From: CAUYXJ01 sp963577065
GTDB taxonomy: Bacteria; Chloroflexota; Dehalococcoidia; Tepidiformales; Tepidiformaceae
Assembly: GCA_963577065.1 (NCBI GenBank)
Contig: CAUYXJ010000019.1
Location: 1 to 34,329, forward strand
Length of the DNA stretch: 34,329 nucleotides
Direction: 5' to 3'
Below the pieces are notes generated by a model. It did no database searches. It worked only from the letters and a program-made list of their open reading frames with translations, and was not told where the DNA came from. Made by a program: the position numbers and the translations under genes. Below, in pieces: positions 7,467-16,071 of the stretch (positions within the stretch are counted from its first letter, which is position 1; every line of letters begins with the position of its first letter).

Positions 7467-8789
7467 TTACAGCGCCAAACTCGCCGGGTTCTCCAAGATC
7501 TCCTGGATCTCCTTGAGGAAGCGCGCGCCCTCGGCGCCGTCGCTGACGCGGTGGTCGGCGCTGAGCGCGAACTTCATCAGCTGGCGCACGACGACCTCGC
7601 CATCGCGGGCGGCGGGCTGCTCCATCACGCTGCCCACGCCCAGGATCGCGGCTTGGCCGGCGTTGATGATGCCGATCAGGGTCTCGATCCCGTAGGCCCC
7701 GAGATTCGTGATCGTGAAGGTACCGCGGGAGTACTCCTCCGCGCGAAGGCGGCCCGCCCGGGCACGCTCGACCAAGGCCTTCGTCTCCTGCGCGATCCGG
7801 CCCAGCGGCTTGGCCGTCACGTCGAGGACGGCGGGCGCGATCAGGCCCTCGTCGAGGGCGATGCCGATGTTGATGTCGACCTCCGCGTGATACTGAACGC
7901 CGCCGTCCGTGAGCGAGGCGTTGAACTTGGGATGGCGGCCCAGAGCGAGGGCGCACGCCTTGACGATCAGGTCGTTCACGCTGACGCGCTGGTCGTCGCT
8001 CGCCACCCGGTTCATCGCCGTGCGGAAGGCCATCGCCTCAGTCATATCGACGTCGACCGTGAGGTAGTAGTGGGGCTGCTGCTGCTTCGACTCGGTCATG
8101 TTGCGCGCGATTGCCGCGCGCATTCGCGTCAGGGGGTCGACTCGGTCGGGGGCCGATCCCGGACCTGCGCCCGGCGCCGTTTCCGTGGCTGGCAGGGGAG
8201 GAGCGGCGGGCGCTGCCGCGCCGACGGTCGGGGCAACCGTAGGTGCCCCCGGGGGCGCGGCGTCGCGCGCCTCGATCGCAGCTTCGACGTCACGGCGCAG
8301 GATGCGGCCGTCGGGACCGGAACCGGCGACCGTCGCAAGATCAACCGCGGCATCGCTGGCGATCCGCCGCGCGACCGGGGAGACGCGCACTCGCCCGGCG
8401 GGGAGCTCCGCGGCGTCGGTGGCCGACGCTCCGGTCGCCGGCGCGCCGGTGGCGGCAACGGAGCCATCAGTTGAGGCGACGGCACCGTCGATCGCCCGGC
8501 GGGCAGGTGTCTCCGCCGCTGGCTTGCGCGCGACGGCCGGTAGCGGCTCGCCCTCGTCGCCGAGCAGGGCGATGATCTCCCCGACAGGAACCGTCTCCCC
8601 CTCGTCCACGACGAGTTGGCGGAGCGTCCCACCTTCGAACGCCTCCAGCTCGACGGTTGCCTTATCGGTCTCGATCTCGGCGATCACCTCGCCGCGGGCG
8701 ACCTCGTCACCCACCACTTTCAGCCAGCGCACGAGCGTGCCTTCGGTCATATCCGCGCCCATCTGGGGCATGGTGACTTCGCTGGTCAT
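7467..8789 (-). CDS. pdhC: dihydrolipoyllysine-residue acyltransferase (E2), probably of pyruvate dehydrogenase
   Basis: E2 transfers the acyl group from lipoyl-lysine to CoA and forms the core of the complex. The 440-aa protein has one lipoyl domain (residues 1-80) with the lipoylated Lys43 in ETDKATVELEAF. An Ala/Thr/Pro-rich flexible linker follows. The peripheral-subunit-binding domain (about 130-170) contains VSPVARRIA and GSGPDGRILRRDV. The C-terminal catalytic domain ends with the active-site motif ADHRVSDGA. The start at 8789 lies 11 nt after the E1 beta stop with an AAGGGGGC ribosome binding site. It is the last gene of the pdhA-pdhB-pdhC operon. No dihydrolipoamide dehydrogenase follows. 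Pyruvate as substrate is inferred from the E1 subunits; acetoin dehydrogenase is an alternative. Confidence 0.93.
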   Translation of the reverse strand: MTSEVTMPQMGADMTEGTLVRWLKVVGDEVARGEVIAEIETDKATVELEAFEGGTLRQLVVDEGETVPVGEIIALLGDEGEPLPAVARKPAAETPARRAIDGAVASTDGSVAATGAPATGASATDAAELPAGRVRVSPVARRIASDAAVDLATVAGSGPDGRILRRDVEAAIEARDAAPPGAPTVAPTVGAAAPAAPPLPATETAPGAGPGSAPDRVDPLTRMRAAIARNMTESKQQQPHYYLTVDVDMTEAMAFRTAMNRVASDDQRVSVNDLIVKACALALGRHPKFNASLTDGGVQYHAEVDINIGIALDEGLIAPAVLDVTAKPLGRIAQETKALVERARAGRLRAEEYSRGTFTITNLGAYGIETLIGIINAGQAAILGVGSVMEQPAARDGEVVVRQLMKFALSADHRVSDGAEGARFLKEIQEILENPASLAL

Positions 8790-8800
8790 CGGCCGCCCCC

Positions 8801-9778
8801 TTAGAGCATCGCGAGAACGGCCTCGACCACGTCCTCTTCGGACGGGAGGGCGGCGAACTCGAGATTGCGGTTGTAGGGCATCGGTACGTCCGCACCGGCA
8901 ACCCGGGCGACAGGCGCATCGAGCCAGTCGAACGCCTGCTCCATAATCTGGGCGGCGAGCTCCCCGCCAAACCCCCCGAACTTCCAGTCATCCTCGACGA
9001 TGACGGCGCGGTTCGTGCGGCGGACGGATTCGAGCACGGTGCCGATGTCGAGCGGACGCAGCGTGCGCAGGTCGATGACCTCCGCGCTCAAGCCGTGCTC
9101 CTCGGCGAGGAGATCGGCGGCGCGGGTGGCCTGGTGGACGCTGCCGCTGTAGCCCACGACCGTCACGTCCGCTCCTGGCCGCACGATCGAGGCCTGGCCG
9201 AATTCGATCAGGTGATCGCCATCGTCGGGCACTTCTCCGCGGGAACCGTAGAGGGCCGTGTGCTCGATGAAGACGACCGGATTGGGGTCGCGGAAAGCGC
9301 GCTTGAGCAAGCCCTTCGCGTCTGCCGGGAAAGCTGGGCAGGCGACCTTGAGACCGGGGAAGTGCGCGAACATGCCCTCGAAGCTGTGGCTGTGCGTCGC
9401 CCCCAGCTGGCTGCCGCCGCCGCTCGCCATCCGCAGAACCAGCGGCACGTTCACCTGGCCGCCGCTCATGTAGTGCAGCTTCGAAGCGTTGTTCACGATC
9501 TGGTCGATCGCCACGAGGCTGAAGTTGATCGTCATGATCTCGACCATCGGGTGGAAGCCGGCCAGCGCGGCGCCAACCCCCGCACCGACGATGACCGACT
9601 CCGAGATCGGCGTATCGCGCACCCGCTCGGCGCCGAACTCATCGAGGAGGCCGCGGGTGCAGGCGTACGAGCCCCCGTAGGCGCCGATGTCCTCGCCCAT
9701 GAGAAAGACGCGCTCGTCCCGCAGCATCTCCTCCCGAAGGGCCTCGCGGATGGCGTCGCGCATGCGCAGCTCAGCCAT
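8801..9778 (-). CDS. pdhB: pyruvate dehydrogenase E1 component, beta subunit
   Basis: A complete E1 beta of 325 aa. It contains VFLMGEDIGAYGG, RDTPISESVIVGAGVGAAL, the conserved SGGGSQLGATHSHS loop, FPGLKVACPAFPADAKGLL and the C-terminal transketolase domain with VIDLRTLRPLD. The start is the ATG at 9778 (MAELRMRDAIREAL); a longer upstream reading frame only overlaps E1 alpha. It overlaps the E1 alpha stop by 8 nt (ATGGCTGA), exactly the junction seen in the other E1 pair at 445-452. With E1 alpha it forms the alpha2-beta2 heterotetramer that decarboxylates pyruvate and acetylates the lipoyl arm of E2. Related acetoin dehydrogenase E1 beta cannot be fully excluded. Confidence 0.93.
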   Translation of the reverse strand: MAELRMRDAIREALREEMLRDERVFLMGEDIGAYGGSYACTRGLLDEFGAERVRDTPISESVIVGAGVGAALAGFHPMVEIMTINFSLVAIDQIVNNASKLHYMSGGQVNVPLVLRMASGGGSQLGATHSHSFEGMFAHFPGLKVACPAFPADAKGLLKRAFRDPNPVVFIEHTALYGSRGEVPDDGDHLIEFGQASIVRPGADVTVVGYSGSVHQATRAADLLAEEHGLSAEVIDLRTLRPLDIGTVLESVRRTNRAVIVEDDWKFGGFGGELAAQIMEQAFDWLDAPVARVAGADVPMPYNRNLEFAALPSEEDVVEAVLAML

Positions 9779-10775
9779 CGAGGCCTTCCTTGGAGACGTA
9801 GTCACGCAGCGTGTGAAGGCCGGGCTCGGGGCTCGCATCGGCGAAGGCGACGGCGTCGTCGACCTCAGCGTCCGCTTTCGCCGAAAGCGCTTGGAAGCCC
9901 GCGTCGTCGAGCAGGCCGTCCGCGATCATCGAACGCTTCAGTCGCTGGATCGCGTCGCGCTCACGGAAGGCCTGGACCTCCTCCTTGGTGCGGTAGAGCT
10001 CGGGGTCCGCCATCGAGTGGCCGCGGTAGCGATAGGTCATCGCCTCGATGAAGTAGGGGCCGTTCCCCTCGCGGCAGTGGGCAACGGCGAGTTGGGTCGC
10101 GTGGTAGACCTCGAGGGCGTCCATGCCGTCGATACGGATACTCGGAATCTGGTAGGCCGCGGCGATCTTGTAGACATCGTTCGCGAGCGATGCGTCGAAG
10201 GGCACCCCCATTCCGTAGCCGTTGTTCTCGCAGAACCAGACGACCGGGAGCTTCCAGATCGAGGCGAGATTGAGCGCTTCATGGAACTCCCCCTCACCAA
10301 CGCCACCGTCGCCGAAGATGCACATCGTGACCCAATCCTGGCCGCGCATGGTGGCGCCGAGGCCGAGGCCGACGGCGATCGGCATGTGGCCCGCGACGAT
10401 GGCGTAGCCGCCGAGGAAGCCGCGCTCAGCATCGAAGATGTGCATTGAGCCGCCCCGGCCCTGGTTGGTGCCGTCCACGCGCGCGAAGAGTTCGGCCATG
10501 ATCCGATGGGGCTCAACGCCGCGGGCGATGGCGTGGCCGTGGTCACGGTAGTGCGTGACGATCTTGTCGTCGGGGCGAAGCGCGTTGATCGCGCCTACGG
10601 CGCAGGCCTCTTCGCCCGTGTAGAGGTGGAGGAAGCCACGGATCTTGCCGCGGGTGTACATCTCGGCGCTCTTCTCCTCGAAGCGCCGGATCAGGAGCAT
10701 CTCGTAGAGGAAGCGCTCCCGCAGGGCGGCGTCGGGGGCCCCGGCGGTCGTGGCGGTAGTCACACCCTGGCTCAC
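9771..10775 (-). CDS. pdhA: pyruvate dehydrogenase E1 component, alpha subunit
   Basis: 334 aa, first gene of the operon. The thiamine-diphosphate motif reads FGDGGVGEGEFHEALNLAS and ends in VVWFCENNGYGMG. IRRFEEKSAEMYTRGKIRGF, LHLYTGEEACAVGA and YRYRGHSMADPELYR are characteristic of pyruvate (or acetoin) dehydrogenase E1 alpha. Unlike the first E1 alpha in the window it has a canonical GDG. The start is a GTG at 10775; about 80 nt separate it from the methyltransferase gene upstream on the same strand. A weak -10 (TACACT, minus strand, near 10815) can be proposed but no good -35. Substrate assignment rests on family resemblance. Confidence 0.92.
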   Translation of the reverse strand: MSQGVTTATTAGAPDAALRERFLYEMLLIRRFEEKSAEMYTRGKIRGFLHLYTGEEACAVGAINALRPDDKIVTHYRDHGHAIARGVEPHRIMAELFARVDGTNQGRGGSMHIFDAERGFLGGYAIVAGHMPIAVGLGLGATMRGQDWVTMCIFGDGGVGEGEFHEALNLASIWKLPVVWFCENNGYGMGVPFDASLANDVYKIAAAYQIPSIRIDGMDALEVYHATQLAVAHCREGNGPYFIEAMTYRYRGHSMADPELYRTKEEVQAFRERDAIQRLKRSMIADGLLDDAGFQALSAKADAEVDDAVAFADASPEPGLHTLRDYVSKEGLDG

Positions 10776-10856
10776 GCTGGACGCCCTGAGAAGAAAGTCA
10801 TCGCGAATCAGTGTAGGCGACCACGGTTGTTCGATCGCCCTGATCCCTCGCCGGCA

Positions 10857-11495
10857 TCACCCCGAGCTCGGCACGGTGATCATGTGCAGCGCGTGCGTGC
10901 GCAGGAACGGCAGTGCCGCCAGGGGGCCGTACGCCCAGGGCGCGCGGCTGCCCGCAGCGCGCGCAAGCGGAGGCGCCAGCGTGAGCGAACGCGAGCGGAT
11001 CGGGCAGCGAGGGAACCATGACTGAATATCGGCACGGCTCACCCTCCGCACGGAAGGGTTTGGACTGCGGCGACGCATGTCGTAGACGAGGACGAGCCCC
11101 CCCACGCGCGTAATCCGCACGAGCTCCGCGGCGATCGCGCGAGCGGGCTCAGGCCCGCCCGCACTACTGAGCAGCGTGAAGGCCAACGTCAGGTCAAAGG
11201 CGCCGTCGGGCTCCGCGATCGCTTGGGCCTGGCCCTCGTGGATGCGAATCTCCGGCGAGCGCGAGTGGGCGTAGGCGACTGCGTCCGGATCGAGGTCGAT
11301 GCCGGCGAGGTGCTCCGGGCGGCAGCCCCACTGCACGAGCAACCGCAGGTTGTAGGCGGTGGAGCAGCCCGCTTCGAAGGCGCGCAGCTCCTCGAGCGGC
11401 CCGAGGCCACTGGCGGAGAGCAGGCGCGCAAGGAGCCGCTCCCGTTCCTGCACCATGAGGAGATTGCCGGGCCGGAGGATCGAGTGGCGGTCCAT
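10857..11495 (-). CDS. class I SAM-dependent methyltransferase
   Basis: About 212 aa from the ATG at 11495 (MDRHSILRPGNLLMVQERER). The SAM-binding motif I is FEAGCSTAYNLRLL, followed by LAGIDLDPDAVAYA, DGAFDLTLAFTLLSS and VGGLVLVYDMRRRSPNP. The C-terminus PFLRTHALHMI is shared with methyltransferases often found in polysaccharide or lipid clusters. The glycine-rich loop is EAGCSTA instead of the usual xGCGxG, but this variant occurs in the subgroup. The substrate is unknown. It is divergent from the phosphatase at 11573, with only 77 nt between; a TACAGT box lies 11 nt before its ATG. It does not obviously belong to the pdh operon. Confidence 0.8.
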   Translation of the reverse strand: MDRHSILRPGNLLMVQERERLLARLLSASGLGPLEELRAFEAGCSTAYNLRLLVQWGCRPEHLAGIDLDPDAVAYAHSRSPEIRIHEGQAQAIAEPDGAFDLTLAFTLLSSAGGPEPARAIAAELVRITRVGGLVLVYDMRRRSPNPSVRRVSRADIQSWFPRCPIRSRSLTLAPPLARAAGSRAPWAYGPLAALPFLRTHALHMITVPSSG

Positions 11496-11560
11496 GAGGC
11501 GCGGGCACTGTAGCGCTCGCCCGCAGCGCGCGGAAGCGCACGCGGAACGCACCGCCTCGC

Positions 11561-11566
11561 TAGACT
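11561..11566 (+). promoter_or_regulatory. -10 box of a putative leaderless promoter for the phosphatase gene
   Basis: TAGACT ends 6 nt before the GTG at 11573. No ribosome binding site and no clear -35 are visible in the 77-nt divergent intergenic region. Confidence 0.5.
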
Positions 11567-11572
11567 CGGGCG

Positions 11573-12340
11573 GTGGACGCCGAACTCGCAGAACTCCTCG
11601 ATCTCGCCCGGCGCGCGGCTGCGCTTGCGGGCGAGATCGTGATGCCCCTGTACGAGCAGGACCTCACCGTCGAGCTCAAGGAGGACGGCACGCCGGTGAC
11701 CCTGGCCGACCGGCGCGCGGAAGAAGCGATGCGAGCGCTCCTCCAGCGCGAAACGCCCGACTACGGCGTGCTCGGCGAGGAGTTCGGCGAAACACCTGGA
11801 GACGGCCGCCACCGTTGGGTGATCGACCCCATCGATGGGACCAAGACGTTCCTCCACCACGTGCCCCTCTTCGGCACGCTCGTCGCGCTAGAACGGGACG
11901 AAGCACCCATTGTCGGCGTCGTCGCCTGTCACGCCGTCGCAGAGACGGCCTGGGCGGCGAGCGGCGGCGGCGCTTTTCTCAACGGTGCGCCAACGAAAGT
12001 GAGCAGCGTGGCCTCCCTCTCGGAGGCGACCGTGCTCACGACGTCGTCGCCGAGCCTGCAGCGCCGGGCGCCACGCGGCTTCGAACGACTTGCGCAGGAA
12101 GCGCGGATGCTGCGCTCGTGGGGCGATTGCTACGGCTACCTTGCGGTCATCGCGGGCCGGGCAGAGGCGATGATCGACCCGATCTTGAGCCGCTGGGACA
12201 TCGCTCCCTTCGCCGTGCTCATCGAGGAGGCCGGGGGGCAGCTCAGCTCCTGGGCGGGGGCGCAGGGCGCGGCCGACGACGCGGTCGCAACCAACGGCCA
12301 CATCCACCAGGCTCTCCTAGGGGTGCTGGCCCAGGACTGA
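11573..12340 (+). CDS. inositol-monophosphatase-family phosphatase (HisN-like)
   Basis: 255 aa, Mg2+-dependent phosphatase of the FIG superfamily. The metal-binding residues lie in LGEEFGETP (Glu), VIDPIDGTKTFLHHVPLFG (the DPIDGT signature) and SRWDIAPFAVLIEEAGG (the C-terminal WDxAP motif), all intact. The DPIDGTKTF-x-x-x-VPLFGTLVALE pattern resembles bacterial HisN-type histidinol-phosphate phosphatases more than true inositol monophosphatases, but the two cannot be separated by eye. It stands alone on the plus strand and ends 44 nt before the convergent DUF5679 gene, so the neighbourhood gives no pathway hint. The GTG start fits the leaderless pattern. Confidence 0.88.
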   Translation: MDAELAELLDLARRAAALAGEIVMPLYEQDLTVELKEDGTPVTLADRRAEEAMRALLQRETPDYGVLGEEFGETPGDGRHRWVIDPIDGTKTFLHHVPLFGTLVALERDEAPIVGVVACHAVAETAWAASGGGAFLNGAPTKVSSVASLSEATVLTTSSPSLQRRAPRGFERLAQEARMLRSWGDCYGYLAVIAGRAEAMIDPILSRWDIAPFAVLIEEAGGQLSSWAGAQGAADDAVATNGHIHQALLGVLAQD

Positions 12341-12384
12341 CGAACGCGGCCAGCCGCGCGGGCGACTAACGCAGATCGAGGCTC

Positions 12385-12525
12385 TTAGGTTTTCCCGATC
12401 TTGAACATCTTCGTGCTGCACTCCGGGCAGGTGCCCTGTGTGGCGGGCTTTCCGTTCTTCATGGTCATCGCGGCTGGGTTCTCCATCTCGCGCTTTTCGC
12501 GACATTTGAGGCAGTAGGCTTCCAT
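12385..12525 (-). CDS. DUF5679 small cysteine-rich protein
   Basis: Only 46 aa from the ATG at 12525. It has two CxxC pairs, YCLKCREKREM and GTCPECSTKMFKIG, around the conserved core AAMTMKNGKPATQG. This is the DUF5679 family, a single rubredoxin-like zinc ribbon of unknown function found mostly in Actinobacteria and Chloroflexota; zinc binding by the four cysteines is inferred. A longer reading frame upstream (to 12654) has unrelated composition and is discounted. It lies between the phosphatase and truB, separated from truB by about 140 nt. Confidence 0.8.
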   Translation of the reverse strand: MEAYCLKCREKREMENPAAMTMKNGKPATQGTCPECSTKMFKIGKT

Positions 12526-12662
12526 CGTTGCACGACACCTATTCGGCGGAGCCGAGGGCGAATTTGTACTTGCGCTTAAGCAACTGCGCAATACGCCCAG
12601 AAACGATGATAGCTGCCTAGCCTCGCTGGTCAAGCCTGCGAATCGCCGCGCCACGGGGCCGG

Positions 12663-13577
12663 CTACCCCCGCCCGATCACCTTCAACGCGCGGATACGGC
12701 CCGGCTCGTCGACCTCGCCAACGCCCACGAAGGAGCCGTCCGTGCCGTAGAGCCGGGCCAGGGCGGCGGGACGGATGAAACCGCCTCGGCTCCAGGCAAG
12801 CTGGCCTCCCGTGAGCAGTCGTGTCTGTTCAGGCTGGAGGATCGCGGCCGCCGCTTCGGCGACGCCTTCATCGGCGGGGCGCACCACCCGGTCGAGTTCG
12901 CCTGCCTCCGCAAAGGCGCCCAGCGACTCGATCGGAACGGCATCGGCGACCCTAAAGGGGCCGCTCTGGGTCCGGCGCAGGCTGGCCAGATGCGCCGCCG
13001 ATCCGATCGCGCGACCGATGTCGCGGGCGAGGCTGCGGACGTACATCCCCGGTCCGCAACGCACCGCGACCCGCAACCGGTCGCGGCCGCGGCGCTCGAG
13101 GCGAAGGTCGTGGACCCAGACGGCCCTGGGCTTCAGCTCAGGAGTTTCGCCGCCGCGCGCCATTGCGTAGGCCCGCCGGCCCTCGACCTTGACTGCGCTG
13201 TAGGCGGGGGGCACCTGCATGATCTCCCCCCCAAATTCGCGCGCGACCGCCTCCAGGTCCGCATCCTGGTCAGGTGGGTCGGCCCGGCGGGTGGCGGTGC
13301 CCTCGCCGTCATCGGTGTCGGTTTCGTGGCCCAGAGCGATTTCGCCCTCGTAGACCTTCTCGCTCGCCATCATGTACTCGACCAAGCGCGTGGCCGGGCC
13401 CAGGCAGAGGAGGAGCAGGCCCGTGGCCATGGGATCGAGTGACCCGGTGTGCCCGATCCGGCGCTGCCCCGTGAGACGGCGCGCGCGGGCAACCACATCG
13501 TGGCTCGTCCAGCCGGGTTCCTTGTCGATGAGGAGGATGCCTGTCAGATCGGACTCGCTGTGACGGCGCCGGCTCAT
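12663..13577 (-). CDS. truB: tRNA pseudouridine(55) synthase TruB
   Basis: Converts U55 in the T-loop of tRNAs to pseudouridine. The 304-aa protein opens with GILLIDKEPGWTSHDVV and carries the catalytic aspartate, Asp48, in GHTGSLDPMATG. Further family signatures are PPAYSAVKVEGRRAY and CGPGMYVRSLARDIG, and a C-terminal region with LYGTDGSFVGVGEV resembles the small PUA-like TruB C-terminal domain. It is the last gene of the nusA operon and overlaps rbfA by 4 nt (ATGA). The order nusA-rnpM-infB-rbfA-truB is the classic bacterial arrangement. Confidence 0.96.
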   Translation of the reverse strand: MSRRRHSESDLTGILLIDKEPGWTSHDVVARARRLTGQRRIGHTGSLDPMATGLLLLCLGPATRLVEYMMASEKVYEGEIALGHETDTDDGEGTATRRADPPDQDADLEAVAREFGGEIMQVPPAYSAVKVEGRRAYAMARGGETPELKPRAVWVHDLRLERRGRDRLRVAVRCGPGMYVRSLARDIGRAIGSAAHLASLRRTQSGPFRVADAVPIESLGAFAEAGELDRVVRPADEGVAEAAAAILQPEQTRLLTGGQLAWSRGGFIRPAALARLYGTDGSFVGVGEVDEPGRIRALKVIGRG

Positions 13578-13954
13578 GGCTCCTCGTCGGGAGGCGGCCC
13601 TTCGTCACGATCGCGCGCGAGGTCCGCGATCGTCGAGGCGAGGCGAGCGCCGCGCTCGATCGAAGGGTCGAAGCGAAAACTCAGCGAGGGCGTGCGGCGC
13701 ATCCGCAGCCTTCGCCTCAGCTCCCGCTCCAGGAACGGGGACGCGCTCGCGAGTCCGGCGAGGGCATCTTCGCGCTCCTCTTCACTGCCAAGGTGGGAGA
13801 TGAAGACGGTGGCCGTGCGCAGGTCGGGGCTCACGTCGACCTCGGTGATCGAAACCAGCCCCTGGCCGACGCGTGGGTCTTTGAGCGAGCGCTGGACCAG
13901 CTCGCCGAGCTCCTGCCGGAGCAGCTCGCTGACGCGGCTCGTGCGCCGGCTCAT
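13574..13954 (-). CDS. rbfA: 30S ribosome-binding factor RbfA
   Basis: A single KH-like domain protein of 126 aa needed for late maturation of 16S rRNA in the small subunit. Recognisable segments are SELLRQELGELVQRSLKDPR, GLVSITEVDVSPDLRTATVF and LRRRLRMRRTPSLSFRFDPS, ending with the usual acidic tail (DRDEGPPPDEEP). The start at 13954 lies 12 nt after the infB stop. Length and position between infB and truB agree with the family. Confidence 0.95.
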   Translation of the reverse strand: MSRRTSRVSELLRQELGELVQRSLKDPRVGQGLVSITEVDVSPDLRTATVFISHLGSEEEREDALAGLASASPFLERELRRRLRMRRTPSLSFRFDPSIERGARLASTIADLARDRDEGPPPDEEP

Positions 13955-13966
13955 CGCGATTCCGCG

Positions 13967-15775
13967 CTAGTTCACGCGCTGCTGATGGTAGAACTCGAGG
14001 ACATCGCCCTCTTGGTAGTCGTCGAAGCGCTCGAGAATGATGCCGCATTCAAAGGCCTGTTGGACCTCGCGGACATCGTCCGTGAAGCGGCGCAAGCCCG
14101 CACAGGTGGTATCCGCGACCTCCTCCCCAGCACGAAGGACCCGAACGAGATCGCTGCGGTGGAGGGTGCCGTCGGTGACGTACGAACCCGCGATCCGGCC
14201 CACGCGGCTCGATCGGAAGAGCTGCCGCACTTCGGCGTGGCCGTCGATCGCCCGTTCGTACACAGGCTCGTAGAGGCCCTCGAGCGCCTGGTCGACGCTC
14301 TCGAGGAGAGCGTAGATCACGTCGTAGGTCCGGATCTCGACGCCGGTCAGCTCCGCTTGCTTCGTCGCAGAGGTCTCCGTCTTCACGTTGAAGGCCAGGA
14401 TGATCGCCTCCGACGCGTCGGCGAGCATGACGTCGGACTCGCTCACCGCACCGGTGGCGGAGTGGATCACCTTCACTTTGATCTCGCCGGTGCCAAGCAC
14501 CTCGAGGGCGCCGCGGATCGCTTCACCACTGCCGCGGACATCGGCTTTGAGAATCAACAGGAGCTCTTTGACCGTCCCCGCGCTGACCTCATGGAAGAGC
14601 GTGTCGAGAGCCACACGACCGCGGCGGCCATCACCCTCGCCCTCGGCCTTCCGTCGCGCCTCATCGACGAGACGGCGGGCGGTGCGCTCATCGGCGACGG
14701 CCGTGATGACATCCCCGGCGGCAGGAACGTCTTCGAGGCCCATGATCCGGACGGGGCGGGAGGGGCCCGCTTCTGTCAGACGCTCGCCACGCTCATCGAA
14801 CATCGCCTTGACCTTGCCACTGATGAGGCCGCTCACGAGGGCGTCCCCCTGGTGGAGGGTGCCGCTCTGGATCAGGATGGTCGCGAGCGGTCCGCGGCGC
14901 GGATCGAGCTCCGCCTCGACCACAACCCCGGCCGCGGGGCGATCTGGGTTGGCCTTCAGCTCCTGGATCTCCGCGACGAGGTCGATCGACTCCAGCAGGT
15001 CGCTCACGCCGGCGCCCGTGGTGGCGGACACCGGGATCGCGAGGACGTCACCGCCGAAATCCTCGACGACGACGCTCTGTTCGGTCAGTTGCTGCTTTAC
15101 GCGGTCCGGGTTGGCAGCGGGCAGATCCGACTTGTTGATCGCGACGATCATGGGAACATCGGCCGCGCGCACGTGGTTGATCGCCTCGATCGTCTGGGGC
15201 ATCACCCCGTCGTCTGCGGCAACGACCACGATCGCGACATCTGTTACCTGGGTGCCACGCGCGCGCATCGCCGTAAACGCAGCGTGGCCGGGCGTGTCGA
15301 TAAACGTGAGCGGTTTGCCGTCGCGCTCGATCTGGTAGGCGCCGATGTGCTGGGTGATGCCACCGGCCTCGCCCGCAACGACGTTCGTCTCGCGGATGGC
15401 GTCCAGCAGGCTCGTCTTGCCGTGGTCGACGTGCCCGAGAATGGTGACGATCGGCGGCCGCGGGAGCGCACCTTCATCTTCCTCCTCGGCAGCAGGCTCC
15501 CCCTCGGGCTCGGGCCCGGCTTGGGCCGGGGCGATAGCGCCGGCCGCAGGCGTGGGTTGGGGGGAGATGCCGAGCTCGTTCGAGACGAGCGAGGCGGTAG
15601 CGAAATCGATCGTGTCGTTCACGGCCGCCATGATGCCGTGCGTCATGAGCCGCTTGATCGTGTCGATCGCGGTGATCCCCAGCAGCTCGCTGAGGTCCTT
15701 GACCGTCAGGGCGGCCGGAATCGTGACCGAACGTGCGCTCGGCGCTGGCGCGCTCGACGATGGTGTGGTCGTCAT
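13967..15775 (-). CDS. infB: translation initiation factor IF-2 (short form)
   Basis: GTPase that brings initiator tRNA to the 30S subunit and promotes subunit joining. At 602 aa it lacks the long variable N-terminal region of the E. coli protein, as in Chloroflexota and some other lineages. A single IF2-N module (about 15-70, VKDLSELLGITAIDTIKRLM) precedes the G domain: G1 GHVDHGKT, G2 AGGITQHIGA, G3 DTPGHAAF, G4 NKSD and G5 SATTGAG. Domains II to IV follow, with CGIILERFDDYQEGD near the end of the C-terminal tRNA-binding part. It overlaps the upstream rnpM by 4 nt (ATGA). Confidence 0.97.
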   Translation of the reverse strand: MTTTPSSSAPAPSARSVTIPAALTVKDLSELLGITAIDTIKRLMTHGIMAAVNDTIDFATASLVSNELGISPQPTPAAGAIAPAQAGPEPEGEPAAEEEDEGALPRPPIVTILGHVDHGKTSLLDAIRETNVVAGEAGGITQHIGAYQIERDGKPLTFIDTPGHAAFTAMRARGTQVTDVAIVVVAADDGVMPQTIEAINHVRAADVPMIVAINKSDLPAANPDRVKQQLTEQSVVVEDFGGDVLAIPVSATTGAGVSDLLESIDLVAEIQELKANPDRPAAGVVVEAELDPRRGPLATILIQSGTLHQGDALVSGLISGKVKAMFDERGERLTEAGPSRPVRIMGLEDVPAAGDVITAVADERTARRLVDEARRKAEGEGDGRRGRVALDTLFHEVSAGTVKELLLILKADVRGSGEAIRGALEVLGTGEIKVKVIHSATGAVSESDVMLADASEAIILAFNVKTETSATKQAELTGVEIRTYDVIYALLESVDQALEGLYEPVYERAIDGHAEVRQLFRSSRVGRIAGSYVTDGTLHRSDLVRVLRAGEEVADTTCAGLRRFTDDVREVQQAFECGIILERFDDYQEGDVLEFYHQQRVN

Positions 15776-16065
15776 GCTTCCTCCGCGCCGTCGGCCGAAA
15801 TCGTCTCGAAGTAGTGCTGGAGCCCGGCCAAGTCATCGGCGTCGGGCGACATCCGGAGCGCATGGCCTATGGTACCGCCTCCGAGCGCCTGCTCCCAGCA
15901 GGCGCGCTGGCGATGGAGGTAGGCGCCGCGGCCGTTGAGGCGCTCGCGCGTCTCAACCACGATCCGGCCCTCGGCGGTGCGGACAATCCGCACGAAGCCT
16001 CGCTTGCCGCCGATCTCGCGACAGCCGATACAGGTCCGTTGGGGTTCGCGGCGAAGAGTTGGCAT
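15772..16065 (-). CDS. rnpM: YlxR/RnpM family RNA-binding protein
   Basis: 97 aa with the DUF448/YlxR signature RTCIGCREIGGKRGFVRIVR and GRGAYLHRQRACWEQAL. Members bind RNA; in Bacillus subtilis the protein was linked to RNase P regulation, hence the name RnpM. It sits between nusA and infB, its usual place, 6 nt after the nusA stop and overlapping infB by 4 nt. The C-terminal 30 residues (from RMSPDADDLAGLQHYF) are extra to the core domain. Confidence 0.92.
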   Translation of the reverse strand: MPTLRREPQRTCIGCREIGGKRGFVRIVRTAEGRIVVETRERLNGRGAYLHRQRACWEQALGGGTIGHALRMSPDADDLAGLQHYFETISADGAEEA

Positions 16066-16071
16066 CTCCGG

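Noticed and set aside
13793..15814. 673-codon plus-strand frame opposite infB
   Set aside because: It is a mirror of IF-2, with composition typical of antisense GC-rich frames and no recognisable domain.
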